A stretch of 64,000 bases of DNA from Nocardioides szechwanensis (GCF_900103935.1 NZ_FNIC01000001.1:674794-738793), one strand, 5' to 3'. Shown: positions 26,222-36,938, numbered from the stretch's first letter. The notes: generated from the sequence alone by a model not told the origin. Program-made: numbers and translations.

Positions 26222-27126
26222 GCCTGCTCCTCGGTGAAGGCCTGGATGGCGGCCTGGTAGGCGGCCTCGTCGCCGGAGAGGAAGCGTTCCTCGAACGCCG
26301 CCCAGTCGTCGTCGGACCCGCCGGCCGCGGCGGCGTACGCCTTCTGGAACTTCTCGTCGCGCTCGTAGTCGGGCGTGCAGGTCGTGAAGTGCGCTCCGTT
26401 GGGGGTCTCGACGACCCCGGCGACCATCATCCGGCTGAGCAGCAGCCGCTGGACGGGGGTGTCGACGGTGAGACCGGCGGTGTCGACGACCTGCTCGACG
26501 CTGACGTAGGCGCGGTCGGCGGCCATGCAGAAGAGGTCGTCGAAGTAGGGGTCGGGACCGAGGTACGTCGCGTTGCCGTGCTTGTCGGCACGGTTGAGGT
26601 GGACCAGGGCCACGTCGAGGTGCAGGGCGGGTACGGCGACCAGCTCCTCCGCAGTGCCGTCGGGGGCGTCGTACGGGCTGGTGACGGTCTTGATCTGCGG
26701 GTTGTTGACCAGCACGTCGGAGCCGAGTCCGGCGCGCATCGGCAGGAACGGCAGCCGCTGGGCGGCAGCGCGGAGGCCGGTCTGGAACATGCCCTCGTCG
26801 AGCTCGACCACCTCGGGGATGCTCTGCCCGGATCCTGGGGCCGACTGGCGGGCGCGCTGGAAGTTGGGCTCGAGGGGGACCGAGTCGAGCGACACGAACG
26901 CGTAGACCAGCTTGCGGACCTTGCCGGCGCGCAGCAGCAGGCCGACGTCGGCGCCGCCCCAGCTCACGATGGTGAGGTCCTTGAGGTCGGAACGCAGGAT
27001 CGCGCGGACCAGGGCCATCGGCTTGCGCCGAGGTCCCCAGCCGCCGATCCCGATCGTCATACCGTCTTTCAGCTCGGCGACGACCTCGTCGATGGTCATC
27101 CGCTTGTCGCGGGGTGCCTTGGTCAC
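26218..27126 (-). CDS. ipdA: Ring C hydrolase, alpha subunit (CoA-transferase family)
   Basis: Alpha subunit of IpdAB, 302 residues. It shows the CoA-transferase alpha glycine motif ELKDGMTIGIGGWG and LTIVSWGGADVGLLLRAGKV. The paired LHLDVALVHLNRADKHGNATYLGP strand carries the conserved Asp/His region. The Glu in VVELDEGM is in the middle. Expression is coupled with echA20 upstream and ipdB downstream through 4-bp overlaps, keeping the subunits stoichiometric. Adjacent ipdB and the HIP context separate it from ordinary 3-oxoacid CoA-transferases. Confidence 0.92.
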   Translation of the reverse strand: MTKAPRDKRMTIDEVVAELKDGMTIGIGGWGPRRKPMALVRAILRSDLKDLTIVSWGGADVGLLLRAGKVRKLVYAFVSLDSVPLEPNFQRARQSAPGSGQSIPEVVELDEGMFQTGLRAAAQRLPFLPMRAGLGSDVLVNNPQIKTVTSPYDAPDGTAEELVAVPALHLDVALVHLNRADKHGNATYLGPDPYFDDLFCMAADRAYVSVEQVVDTAGLTVDTPVQRLLLSRMMVAGVVETPNGAHFTTCTPDYERDEKFQKAYAAAAGGSDDDWAAFEERFLSGDEAAYQAAIQAFTEEQA

Positions 27127-27881
27127 TTCTTGCCTGCCTTGTCCGTGCCGGCGAAACCGTCACGCAGCTCGTCGGCCACTCCGGCGAGGTTGAGCTCCAT
27201 CGTGAAGCCCTGCTCGAAGCGGTAGCTCTTGTTGACGTCGATCGGGTCGATCCCGTTGAGGGCCTCCTTGGCCGCCCGGATGACCCGGGTGTCCTTGGCG
27301 GCGATCTCGGCGGCGACCTTGAGCGCGGCGTCGTCCAGCTGGTCGCGCGGCACGACCTCGAGGACCGAGCCGTGCTGCACGAGCTCGGCTGCGGTGATGG
27401 TCCGCGCGGTGAAGTAGAGGGTGCGCATCAGGTGCTGCGGCACCAGGCGGGCCATGTGGGTCGCGGCGCCGAGGGCGCCCTGGTTGACCTCGGGCACGCC
27501 GAAGTAGGCGTCGTCGCTGGCGATGACGCAGTCGGCGTTGCCGACCAGGCCGACGCCGCCCCCGAGGCAGAAGCCGTTGACCGCGGCGATCACCGGTACG
27601 GCGCACTCGTAGACGGCCTTGAACGCCGCGAAGCAGCCCTTGTTGGCGCCGATCAGCGCGTCGAAGCCGGAGGTGTGCTGCATCTCCTTGATGTCGACGC
27701 CGGCGTTGAAGCCACGTCCCTCGGCGCGCAGGACGACCACGTGGGTCGCCATGTCCGAGCTGGCCTCGTCGAACGCGGCGGCCACGTCGAACCAGCCCTG
27801 CACGGTGAGGGCGTTGACGGGCGGATGGCTCATCGTGACGACGCGGATGCCGTCGTCACGGAGCTCGGAGGTGATGGCCAT
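27123..27881 (-). CDS. echA20: Crotonase-family ring D hydrolase, EchA20-like
   Basis: Crotonase-fold protein of 252 residues. In mycobacteria EchA20 hydrolyses ring D of the bicyclic HIEC-CoA intermediate to COCHEA-CoA, before IpdAB. The oxyanion loops are RGFNAGVDIKEM and GFCLGGGVGLVGNADCVIA, and FGVPEVNQGALG follows. The ATG at 27881 is chosen for the crotonase N-terminus MAITSELRDDGIRVVTMSHPPVNAL. It heads the minus-strand echA20-ipdA-ipdB-ipdC operon and diverges from an SDR gene across the second candidate KstR2 site. Confidence 0.9.
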   Translation of the reverse strand: MAITSELRDDGIRVVTMSHPPVNALTVQGWFDVAAAFDEASSDMATHVVVLRAEGRGFNAGVDIKEMQHTSGFDALIGANKGCFAAFKAVYECAVPVIAAVNGFCLGGGVGLVGNADCVIASDDAYFGVPEVNQGALGAATHMARLVPQHLMRTLYFTARTITAAELVQHGSVLEVVPRDQLDDAALKVAAEIAAKDTRVIRAAKEALNGIDPIDVNKSYRFEQGFTMELNLAGVADELRDGFAGTDKAGKK

Positions 27882-27907
27882 GGGTGCCTCTCTGACAAAC
27901 CTAACGC

Positions 27908-27925
27908 TTGCTTGGTAGCCTACCA
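27908..27925. promoter_or_regulatory. Candidate KstR2 operator between echA20 and the SDR genes
   Basis: TTGCTTGGTAGCCTACCA differs at one base from the motif at 18137-18154. Its core TGGTAG-C-CTACCA is an inverted repeat. A -10-like TAGCCT (27916-27921) lies in the motif, with CTGACA (27892-27897) 18 bases before it as -35. The SDR ATG at 27928 is 6 bases after the -10, so this message also looks leaderless. Confidence 0.6.
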
Positions 27926-27927
27926 GC

Positions 27928-28704
27928 ATGACGCTGTCGCTGGACCTCTCCGGGCGGGTCGCCCTCGTCACGGGGGGCACCCGCGGCATCGGCCTCGGGA
28001 TCACCCGGGCCCTGCTCGACGCAGGCGCCACGGTGGTCACCTGCTCGCGCTCGGACGTGACGCCGGTCGCCGGTACGACGCACCACGTGTGCGACGTGCG
28101 CGATCCCGACGCCGTGCAGGCGCTGGTGGCTGGCGTGGTCGCCGCTCACGGCAGCCTGGACGTGCTCGTCAACAACGCCGGGGGCGCGCCCGCTGCCGAC
28201 GCCGCTACGGCGTCGCCGCGCTTCCACGACAAGATCGTCGGGCTCAACCTGCTGGCGCCGCTGCTGTGCGCCCAGGCCGCCAACGCGGTCATGCAGGAGC
28301 AGGAGACCGGCGGCGTGATCGTCAACATCTCCTCGATCTCGGCCAGCCGTCCGGCACCGACCATCGCGGCCTACGGGGCCGCGAAGGCCGGACTCGACTC
28401 GCTCACCACGTCGCTCGCGATGGAGTGGGCGCCCAGGGTCAGGGTGAACTCGATCGACGTCGGGCTGTGCCGCACTGAGCAGACCGACGACCACTACGGC
28501 GACGACGCGTCGGTCGCGGCCATCGAGCGCACCATCCCGATCGGCCGGATGGCCCGGCCGGAGGAGGTCGGCAACGTCGCGGCGTTCCTGGCCAGTGGCC
28601 TGGCGTCGTACGTGTCCGGCGCGATCGTCGCGTGTCACGGCGGGGGAGAGACACCCGCCTTCCTGTTGGTCCAGAAGTCGCCAGAAGAGAGTGGATTGGA
28701 ATGA
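27928..28704 (+). CDS. Short-chain dehydrogenase (Rv3549c-like)
   Basis: SDR of 258 residues. NAD(P) site VALVTGGTRGIGLGITR; NNAG motif VNNAGGAP; catalytic Ser in NISSISASRP, Tyr-x3-Lys in AYGAAKAGL; C-terminal YVSGAIVACHGGGE. The final 20 residues (PAFLLVQKSPEESGLE) extend beyond the usual fold. It starts behind the second KstR2-type site, apparently without a ribosome site. By position it matches Rv3549c of the HIP regulon. The exact substrate is not known. It overlaps the next SDR by 4 bases. Confidence 0.85.
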   Translation: MTLSLDLSGRVALVTGGTRGIGLGITRALLDAGATVVTCSRSDVTPVAGTTHHVCDVRDPDAVQALVAGVVAAHGSLDVLVNNAGGAPAADAATASPRFHDKIVGLNLLAPLLCAQAANAVMQEQETGGVIVNISSISASRPAPTIAAYGAAKAGLDSLTTSLAMEWAPRVRVNSIDVGLCRTEQTDDHYGDDASVAAIERTIPIGRMARPEEVGNVAAFLASGLASYVSGAIVACHGGGETPAFLLVQKSPEESGLE

Positions 28705-29582
28705 GCAAGCTTCTTCAAGGTCGCGTCGCGATCGTCACCGGCGCGGGCCGGGGCATCGGCCGGGCGCACGCCCTCGAGCTGGCGCGTCACGGTGCCGCCG
28801 TGGTCGTCAACGACTTCGGGGTCTCGCTCGCAGGCGAGGGCACCGGGGAGTCGCCGGCCGAGGCCGTCGTCGCCGAGATCGAGGCCGCGGGCGGCCGGGC
28901 CGTGGTCAACGGCGCCGACGTCGCGGACTTCGCCGACGCCGAGGCGATGGTGCGCCAGGCGATCGATGCCTTCGGCGGGCTCGACATCCTGGTCAACAAC
29001 GCCGGCTTCGTGCGCGACCGGATGCTGGTCAACACGTCCGAGGAGGAGTGGGACGCCGTCATCCGGGTCCACCTCAAGGGTCACTTCGCCCCGCTCCGGC
29101 ACGCCGGCGCCTACTGGCGTGCCGAGTCGAAGGAGGGCCGCCAGCGCGCCGCCCGGGTCATCAACACCTCCTCCGGCGCCGGGCTCCAGGGCTCGGTCGG
29201 CCAGGCGACGTACTCCGCCGCGAAGGCGGGCATCGCCGGCCTCACCCTGGTCGCCGCCCAGGAGATGGGGCGGTACGGCGTGACCGTCAACGCGATCGCG
29301 CCCGTCGCCCGCACCCGGATGACCGAGGGCGCCTTCGACACCTCCGCCATGGCTCTGCCCGAGGACAACTCCCCGATCGTCGCCTGGCTCGCCTCGGTCG
29401 ACGCCGCCGACGTCACCGGCCGGGTGATCGAGATCGACGGCGGCAAGGTCACCGTCGAGAACGGGTGGTCCCACGGCCCCGCCCACGACCTCGGCAGACG
29501 CTGGGACGCCGTCGACGTCGGCCCCGCCCTGCGCGACCTGCTCGCTGCCGCTCCTGCCCCGGAGCCTGTGTACGGCGCCTGA
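28701..29582 (+). CDS. Short-chain dehydrogenase (Rv3548c-like, MFE-type)
   Basis: SDR of 293 residues. The glycine motif is VAIVTGAGRGIGRAHALELARHGAAVVVND, like the N-terminal domain of multifunctional beta-oxidation enzymes (17beta-HSD4). NNAG is in VNNAGFVRDRM; Ser in NTSSGAG, Tyr-Lys in TYSAAKAGI. It ends in WSHGPAHDLGRRWDAVD and an Ala/Pro tail. A hydroxyacyl-CoA dehydrogenase role in steroid breakdown is likely by family and location (Rv3548c equivalent). A GATTGGA site precedes ATG 28701, and a hairpin follows. Confidence 0.85.
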   Translation: MSKLLQGRVAIVTGAGRGIGRAHALELARHGAAVVVNDFGVSLAGEGTGESPAEAVVAEIEAAGGRAVVNGADVADFADAEAMVRQAIDAFGGLDILVNNAGFVRDRMLVNTSEEEWDAVIRVHLKGHFAPLRHAGAYWRAESKEGRQRAARVINTSSGAGLQGSVGQATYSAAKAGIAGLTLVAAQEMGRYGVTVNAIAPVARTRMTEGAFDTSAMALPEDNSPIVAWLASVDAADVTGRVIEIDGGKVTVENGWSHGPAHDLGRRWDAVDVGPALRDLLAAAPAPEPVYGA

Positions 29583-29590
29583 GCGGCGCG

Positions 29591-29620
29591 GCAGTTTCGC
29601 CGGTCGACCGGCGAAACTGC
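29591..29620. terminator. Bidirectional hairpin between convergent SDR and fadA5
   Basis: Bases 29591-29620 form a perfect 30-bp palindrome: left arm GCAGTTTCGCCGG, centre TCGA, right arm CCGGCGAAACTGC. It sits in the 53-bp gap between two convergent genes, where a bidirectional terminator is expected. There is no long T-tract, as is usual in GC-rich actinobacteria. Confidence 0.7.
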
Positions 29621-29635
29621 TCAGACTCCAGCCGC

Positions 29636-30805
<1,170 letters not shown>

Positions 30806-30806
30806 C

Positions 30807-30820
30807 TAGAACACGTTCTC
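30807..30820. promoter_or_regulatory. KstR-type operator at fadA5
   Basis: TAGAACACGTTCTC has the AAC-nn-GTT core with GAAC/GTTC arms. Its left end supplies the TAG of the fadA5 -10 on the minus strand. It lies 11 bases before the fadA5 ATG. Confidence 0.75.
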
Positions 30821-30905
30821 GTTCAAGGACAAGGGATGTGTCGAATGTGTGACGAAACGAGCACGAAACCCTTTCTTGTTATACCGAGAGTATGTAGTCT
30901 GCGAC

Positions 30906-30919
30906 TAGAACGTGTTGCA
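30906..30919. promoter_or_regulatory. KstR-type operator at cyp125
   Basis: TAGAACGTGTTGCA fits TnnAACnnGTTnnA in full. TAGTCT (30895-30900) with TTTCTT (30872-30877) 17 bases upstream could be -10 and -35, which puts the operator over the transcription start. cyp125 starts 20 bases downstream. Confidence 0.7.
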
Positions 30920-30939
30920 GATCGAGAGGGAAAAGCACT

Positions 30940-32187
30940 GTGAGCGCAACGGCAACGACCGTCCTGCCCGAGGGATTCGACTTCACCGACCCGGACGTGA
31001 ACCACAAGGCGGTGCCGCACGACGAGTTCCGGCTGGCCCGCCAGAGCGCACCCGTGGCGTGGATCGAGCAGGACGAGGTGAGCACCAGCGGCTTCGCCCC
31101 GGAGTCCGGGAGCGGCTACTTCGCGATCACCCGGCACGCGGACGTCTGCGCGATCTCCAAGGACAGCAAGAACTGGTCGACCGCCGAGAACGGCGCGATC
31201 ATCCGCTTCCCGTCGGCGATGGAACGTGACCAGATCGAGCTCCAGCGGGTGATCCTGATCAACCAGGACCCGCCGGAGCACACGGCGACCCGGGCGATCA
31301 TCTCCCGCGGCTTCACGCCGCGCTCGATCAACGAGCTCGAGGAGACGATGATCGCGCGCGGCGAGAGCATCGTGAAGGCAGCGGTCGCGCGCGGCACGGG
31401 CAACTTCGTCGAGGAGATCGCCGCCGAGCTGCCGCTCCAGGCGATCGCCGACCTGATCGGCGTACCGCAGGAGGACCGGCACAAGCTCTTCGACTGGTCC
31501 AACCAGATGCTCGCCGGTGAGGACCCCGACTACGCGGGCAACCAGGACGTCGCCGCGGCCGAGATCCTCGGCTACGCGATGATGCTGGCCGCCGACCGCC
31601 AGGCCAACCCGCGCGACGACCTCATCACCAAGCTGATCAACGCTCACAAGGGCGAGCGCGGGCTCAGCGACGACGAGTTCGGCTACTTCGTCATCCTGCT
31701 GGCTGTCGCCGGCAACGAGACCACCCGCAACGCCATCTCGCACGGCATGAACGCGTTCCTCGACAACCCCGACCAGTGGGAGATCTGGAAGCGCGACCGC
31801 CCCGCGACGATGGTCGACGAGGTCGTCCGGTGGGCGACGCCGGTGACCGTCTTCCAGCGCACCGCCCTGAAGGACATGGAGATCGACGGCGTGACGATCG
31901 AGAAGGGCAAGCGCGCCGCGCTCTTCTACGCCTCGGCGAACTTCGACGAGACCGTCTTCGAGGACCCGTTCAAGTTCGACATCACGCGGGACAACAACGT
32001 CCAGGTCGGCTTCGGCGGGCATGGCGCGCACTACTGTCTCGGCGCCAACCTCGCGCGCCAGGAGATCCGGGTGATCTTCGACGCGCTGGCCGACCACGCG
32101 CCCGACATCACCAAGCTGGCCGAGCCGTCCCGGCTGCGACACTCGTGGATCAACGGCCTCAAGGACCTCCAGGTCAAGTACGCCTGA
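30940..32187 (+). CDS. cyp125: Cytochrome P450, steroid C26(27)-hydroxylase
   Basis: P450 of 415 residues that oxidises the terminal methyl of the cholesterol side chain to the carboxylate, beginning side-chain beta-oxidation. Seen: I-helix oxygen-binding AVAGNETTRNAISHG, the ExxR in VDEVVRWATPV, and the haem-cysteine loop GFGGHGAHYCLGANLAR. The N-terminus FDFTDPDVNHKAVPHDEF is typical of CYP125. The GTG at 30940 follows GAGAGGG. Ferredoxin partners are not in the window. Divergent from fadA5 with two KstR-type sites in the shared 143-bp region. Confidence 0.93.
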   Translation: MSATATTVLPEGFDFTDPDVNHKAVPHDEFRLARQSAPVAWIEQDEVSTSGFAPESGSGYFAITRHADVCAISKDSKNWSTAENGAIIRFPSAMERDQIELQRVILINQDPPEHTATRAIISRGFTPRSINELEETMIARGESIVKAAVARGTGNFVEEIAAELPLQAIADLIGVPQEDRHKLFDWSNQMLAGEDPDYAGNQDVAAAEILGYAMMLAADRQANPRDDLITKLINAHKGERGLSDDEFGYFVILLAVAGNETTRNAISHGMNAFLDNPDQWEIWKRDRPATMVDEVVRWATPVTVFQRTALKDMEIDGVTIEKGKRAALFYASANFDETVFEDPFKFDITRDNNVQVGFGGHGAHYCLGANLARQEIRVIFDALADHAPDITKLAEPSRLRHSWINGLKDLQVKYA

Positions 32188-32198
32188 CCCACCTACAC

Positions 32199-32231
32199 GT
32201 TGACCCGCCCGAAACTTTCGGGCGGGTCAAC
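32199..32231. terminator. Strong bidirectional hairpin between cyp125 and map
   Basis: Perfect 16-bp arms (32199-32214, reading GTTGACCCGCCCGAAA, and its complement 32216-32231) around a single C. It lies between two convergent genes. A second half-copy, GTCAGTTTCGGGCAGGTCAG, follows at about 32246. Confidence 0.75.
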
Positions 32232-32266
32232 CACGTGCTTCTCGGTCAGTTTCGGGCAGGTCAGCG

Positions 32267-33034
32267 TCAGGAGCGGGCCGTGAGGACGAGCGGACCGTCG
32301 TCGGTGATGGCGATCGTGTGCTCCATGTGGGCGCCGCGGGAGCCGTCCTGGCTCTTGATCGTCCAGCCGTCCTTGTCGATGTAGATCTCGTCGGTCGTGT
32401 GCAGGAACCACGGCTCGATCGCGATCACCAGGCCGGGGCGCAGCTTGAGCCCGCGGCCGGCGCGGCCGTCGTTGGCGATGTGGGGGTCGCCGTGCATCGT
32501 GCGGCCGACGCCGTGGCCGCCGAACTGCAGGTTGACCCCGAGACCGGCGGCGCGAGCGACGTCGCCGATCGCCGCCGAGATGTCGCCGATCCGGTTGCCG
32601 ACGGTCGCGGCCGCGATGCCGGCGGCCAGGGCGCGGTCGGTGGTCTCGATGAGGTCGAGGTCCTCCTGGCGCGGGGTGCCGACGACCTGGGAGAACGCCG
32701 AGTCGGACACCCAACCGTCGACGCTCGCGGCGAAGTCGACGGAGAGCAGGTCGCCGTCCTGGATCGTGTAGTCGTGGGGCAGCCCGTGCAGGACCGCGTC
32801 GTTGACCGAGGTGCACAGGACCTTGCCGAACGGCATCGCGCCGAACGACGGATGGTAGTCGATGTAGCAGGACTCGGCGCCCTGGGCGCGGATCATGTCG
32901 TGGGCGAGCGCGTCGAGCTCGAGCAGGTTGACCCCCACGTCGGCCTTGGCGGACAGCGCGGAGATCACCGAGGCGACGAAGCGCCCGGCGGGGCGCATCT
33001 GCTCGATCTGGGTGGGGGTGCGGAGCTCGATCAC
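32267..33034 (-). CDS. map: Methionine aminopeptidase, type I
   Basis: Cobalt/iron/manganese-type aminopeptidase that removes N-terminal Met. It has 255 residues and all five metal ligands in order: Asp in LSVDFAA, Asp in WVSDSAF, His in GGHGVGRTMH, Glu in AIEPWF, and Glu in AHMEHT. There is no N-terminal SH3-binding extension. The usual actinobacterial map lies beside ribosomal-protein or secY genes, so this is likely an extra copy. It diverges from clpP1, with a 91-bp gap. Both handle protein N-termini or turnover, suggesting a small proteostasis cassette. Confidence 0.92.
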   Translation of the reverse strand: MIELRTPTQIEQMRPAGRFVASVISALSAKADVGVNLLELDALAHDMIRAQGAESCYIDYHPSFGAMPFGKVLCTSVNDAVLHGLPHDYTIQDGDLLSVDFAASVDGWVSDSAFSQVVGTPRQEDLDLIETTDRALAAGIAAATVGNRIGDISAAIGDVARAAGLGVNLQFGGHGVGRTMHGDPHIANDGRAGRGLKLRPGLVIAIEPWFLHTTDEIYIDKDGWTIKSQDGSRGAHMEHTIAITDDGPLVLTARS

Positions 33035-33061
33035 GGTGAGAGCCTACGGAGTCCTGCCGCT

Positions 33062-33098
33062 CTGGGCAGAACCGCCCTGGGCAGAATCCCTGGGTCTG
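33062..33098 (+). repeat. Short direct repeats in the map/clpP1 promoter region
   Basis: CTGGGCAGAA occurs at 33062-33071 and 33077-33086, with a partial third copy CTGGGTCTG at 33090-33098. The period is 15 then 13 bases. They might bind a regulator on one face of the helix; no match to a ClgR palindrome is seen here. Confidence 0.35.
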
Positions 33099-33125
33099 CG
33101 GGCGTACGGCGGACAGGCTGGCGGC

Positions 33126-33734
33126 ATGACCTCAACCCTGACCGGCTCCTACGACGACCAGCTCACCAGCCGCCTGCTCGAGCAACGGATCATCGTGCTC
33201 GGGCAGGAGGTCGACGACGCGATCGCCAACCGCCTGTGCGCCGAGCTGCTCCTGCTCTCCGCCGAGGACGCCCACCGCGACATCAGCCTCTACATCAACT
33301 CCCCGGGCGGCTCCGTGTCCGCGGGCCTGGCGATCTACGACACGATGCGCCTGATCCCCAACGACGTCAGCACGCTGGCCCTCGGGCTGGCCGCGAGCAT
33401 GGGCCAGTTCCTGCTGTCCGCCGGTACGCCGGGCAAGCGCTACGCGCTGCCGCACTCGCGGGTGCTGATGCACCAGGGGTCGGCCGGTATCGGCGGCACC
33501 GCGATCGACATCGAGATCCAGGCCGAGAACCTCGAGCACACCAAGAACGTGATGATGGGCCTGATCGCCGAGCACACCGGCCAGCCGGTGGCCAAGGTCG
33601 AGCAGGACGCCCTGCGCGACCGGTGGTTCACCGCGGAGCAGGCCCGCGAGTACGGCTTCGTCGACCAGGTGCTCCGTGACCTCGAGGCCGTCACCCCGGC
33701 CCGTCCGACCGCCAGCTTCGGGATCCAGCGATGA
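33126..33734 (+). CDS. clpP1: ATP-dependent Clp protease proteolytic subunit (first of pair)
   Basis: Serine protease subunit of 202 residues. Ser in [15 protein letters not shown], His in [11 protein letters not shown] and Asp in [10 protein letters not shown] make a complete triad. The first strand motif [20 protein letters not shown] is intact. A short N-terminus ([26 protein letters not shown]) follows the ATG at 33126. It overlaps clpP2 by 4 bases (ATGA). Actinobacteria make mixed ClpP1P2 complexes; the housekeeping pair usually lies next to tig and clpX, so this pair with clgR is probably a second set. No ClpX/ClpC ATPase is encoded nearby. Confidence 0.9.
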   Translation: MTSTLTGSYDDQLTSRLLEQRIIVLGQEVDDAIANRLCAELLLLSAEDAHRDISLYINSPGGSVSAGLAIYDTMRLIPNDVSTLALGLAASMGQFLLSAGTPGKRYALPHSRVLMHQGSAGIGGTAIDIEIQAENLEHTKNVMMGLIAEHTGQPVAKVEQDALRDRWFTAEQAREYGFVDQVLRDLEAVTPARPTASFGIQR

Positions 33735-34336
33735 GCAGCTACACGATCCCCAGCGTCGTCGAGAAGACGCTGCGCGGCGAGCGGGCGGTCGACATCTACA
33801 GCCGGCTGCTCAGCGACCGCATCGTCTACGTCGGCACGGAGATCGACGACGGCGTGGCCAACGTGGTCATCGCCCAGCTGCTGCACCTCGAGTCCGACCG
33901 GCCCGACACCCAGATCGACCTCTACCTCAACTCGCCGGGCGGCTCGGTCACGGCCATGCTGGCGATCTACGACACCATGCAGTTCATCCGCTCCCCAGTC
34001 GGTACGACGTGCGTCGGCCAGGCCGCGTCGTCGGCGGCGGTGCTCCTGGCCGCGGGCGCCCCGGGGCGGCGTACCGTCCTGCCCCGCGCGCGGGTGGTCC
34101 TGCACCAGCCGTCCGGCGGGGGACAGGGCACGCTGCCGGACCTCGCGCTCCAGGCGAAGGAGATCGTCCGGCTCCGCTCCGAGATGGAGCAGGTCCTCGC
34201 CCACCACACCGGCCAGAGCATTGAGCGACTGCGCGAGGACACCGAGCGCGATCTCATCCTCACCGCTGCGGAGGCCGTCGCCTACGGGCTCGCGGACGAG
34301 GTCCTCGACAGCCGCAAGGCCGCTTCAAAGCGCTGA
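33731..34336 (+). CDS. clpP2: ATP-dependent Clp protease proteolytic subunit (second of pair)
   Basis: A 201-residue ClpP. N-terminal [33 protein letters not shown], the [22 protein letters not shown] strand, Ser in [14 protein letters not shown], His in [11 protein letters not shown] and Asp in [10 protein letters not shown]. All catalytic residues are present. It is translationally coupled to clpP1, which fits obligate heteromeric ClpP1P2 rings. It is convergent with clgR: the two stop codons are adjacent (34336/34337). Confidence 0.9.
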   Translation: MSSYTIPSVVEKTLRGERAVDIYSRLLSDRIVYVGTEIDDGVANVVIAQLLHLESDRPDTQIDLYLNSPGGSVTAMLAIYDTMQFIRSPVGTTCVGQAASSAAVLLAAGAPGRRTVLPRARVVLHQPSGGGQGTLPDLALQAKEIVRLRSEMEQVLAHHTGQSIERLREDTERDLILTAAEAVAYGLADEVLDSRKAASKR

Positions 34337-34651
34337 TCAGGCGGCGAGGCACACCGGGCCGGTCGGGCGGGCGGCGAGCTGCCGGGTCACCCGGGCGGTC
34401 AGGTCGACGAGCCGCAGCCCGAGGGCGCCGGCCACGGCCGACAGCACCTCGGAGCTCGGCTCCTTGCGCCCACGCTCGATCTCGGAGAGGTACTGGGTCG
34501 ACACCCCGGCCGCGCCCGCCACGTCGGCGAGCGTGCGCCCGTCGTCGGTGCGCTGCCCGCGCAGCTCCCGGCCCACGGCCTCGCGCCACAACGGCTCCAC
34601 TGCCGGCGCCGGCGTCGGCGACGGCATCGGGAAGTCGATCAGCTCACCCAT
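34337..34651 (-). CDS. clgR: ClgR-like Clp gene regulator (XRE-type HTH)
   Basis: Activator of clp genes in actinobacteria, 104 residues. The helix-turn-helix (about 32-80) reads [40 protein letters not shown], the ClgR signature. The C-terminus ends VCLAA, like the ssrA-type Leu-Ala-Ala degron. ClgR in Streptomyces and mycobacteria is itself degraded by ClpP1P2 through Ala-rich C-termini. The ATG at 34651 gives [13 protein letters not shown] perfect ClgR-type palindrome lies 40 bases upstream (34691-34707), implying autoregulation. It is next to, and convergent with, clpP1P2. Confidence 0.85.
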   Translation of the reverse strand: MGELIDFPMPSPTPAPAVEPLWREAVGRELRGQRTDDGRTLADVAGAAGVSTQYLSEIERGRKEPSSEVLSAVAGALGLRLVDLTARVTRQLAARPTGPVCLAA

Positions 34652-34690
34652 GGCCCGAGCGTAGGTCGTGGCGCCCGCCGCGTCCGGGCT

Positions 34691-34707
34691 GTTCGCGGCG
34701 GGCGAAC
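34691..34707. promoter_or_regulatory. ClgR-type operator upstream of clgR
   Basis: GTTCGC-GGCGG-GCGAAC is a 17-bp palindrome with perfect 6-bp arms and a 5-bp spacer, matching the CGC-n5-GCG core known for ClgR sites in Corynebacterium and Streptomyces. It is between clgR and the end of ltp4. Confidence 0.65.
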
Positions 34708-34710
34708 GCG

Positions 34711-35873
<1,163 letters not shown>

Positions 35874-35874
<1 letters not shown>

Positions 35875-36938
35875 CAGGCGTCCTTTCCGGTGCTGGACTC
35901 GAGGACACACAGGAGGTTCTGCTGCAGAGCGGCGCCGGAGGTCGCGTGTGCGACGCCCTTGGCGACCTCGCCCGACCAGATCCGCTGCGCGGTCTCGCCG
36001 ATGCGGATGCCGCCGCCGGAGAACATCGGGTTGCTCGTCAGCGCACCACCCGAGGGGTTGATGCGGACGTCGTCGCCCAGGCCGAGCTCGCGGCGCAGGA
36101 TCAGCTCCTGGTGGCTGAACGGCGCGTGCAGCTCCGCCACCTCGACGCCGTTCAGGTCGACCTTGGCGGCGGCGTTGGCGGCGCTGGGGGAGCGGGTCAG
36201 GTCGCGGTTGCCGATGCTCGGGGAGTCGACGAAGTGGGACAGCCCGCTGATCCAGGCCGGCTTGTCCCGGACCTCGTAGGCCTTGTCGCCGGCGGCGAGC
36301 ACGATCGCGGCCGCGCCGTCGGTGACCGGCGAGCAGTCGTGCTTGCGCAACGGGTCGGCGTACATCGGCCGGGCCAGGAGCTCCTCGACCGAAGAGCCGC
36401 CCTTGCGGATGGAGTAGTCGTTCTTCTCCGCGTCGGTGAGGGAGCGGTTCGCCACCTCGGCCATCGCCCGCTCGTCCCAGAGGCCGGCGTCGATCCCGGC
36501 GCGGGCCTGGAGCCCGGCAAGCGACACGGTGTCGGGCCACAGCGGCGTCATCGTGTAGGGGTCGAGCTGGAGTGCCAGCGTGCGGCGCAGGACACCCGCG
36601 GAGCTCTTGCCGAAGGCGTAGACCACGGCCGTGTCGACCTCGCCGGTCTGGATCTTGATCCAGGCCTCGTACATCGCCCACGCCAGGTCCATCTCGACGT
36701 GCGACTCGTTGACCGGCGGGGTGACCCCGATCGCGTCGACGGCCTGCACGAAGGAGAACGACCGGCCCGCGAGGTAGTCGGAGGAGCCCGAGCACCAGAA
36801 GCCGACGTCACGTCGGGTCCAGCCGGTCTGCTCGTAGATCTCGGCAAGGATCGGCACCAGCATCTCGACGCAGGTCGGTGACCCGTCGAAGTCCGGCATC
36901 TGTCGCTGGGCGAACCCGACGACGGCAACGTCTCTCAT
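35874..36938 (-). CDS. ltp3: Ltp3-like thiolase-fold aldolase for sterol side chains
   Basis: SCP2-thiolase-like protein of 354 residues. It opens VAVVGFAQRQMPDFDGSPTCVEMLVPILAEIYEQTGW and contains WCSGSSDYLAGRSFSFVQAV, KHDCSPVTDGAAAIVLA and VAELHAPFSHQELILRRELGL. Where thiolases have GHPxGATG it reads LTSNPMFSGGGIRIGE, so the thiolase His is absent, as expected for an Ltp aldolase. It probably pairs with Ltp4 and the DUF35 protein encoded upstream (10 bp gap). Confidence 0.83.
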
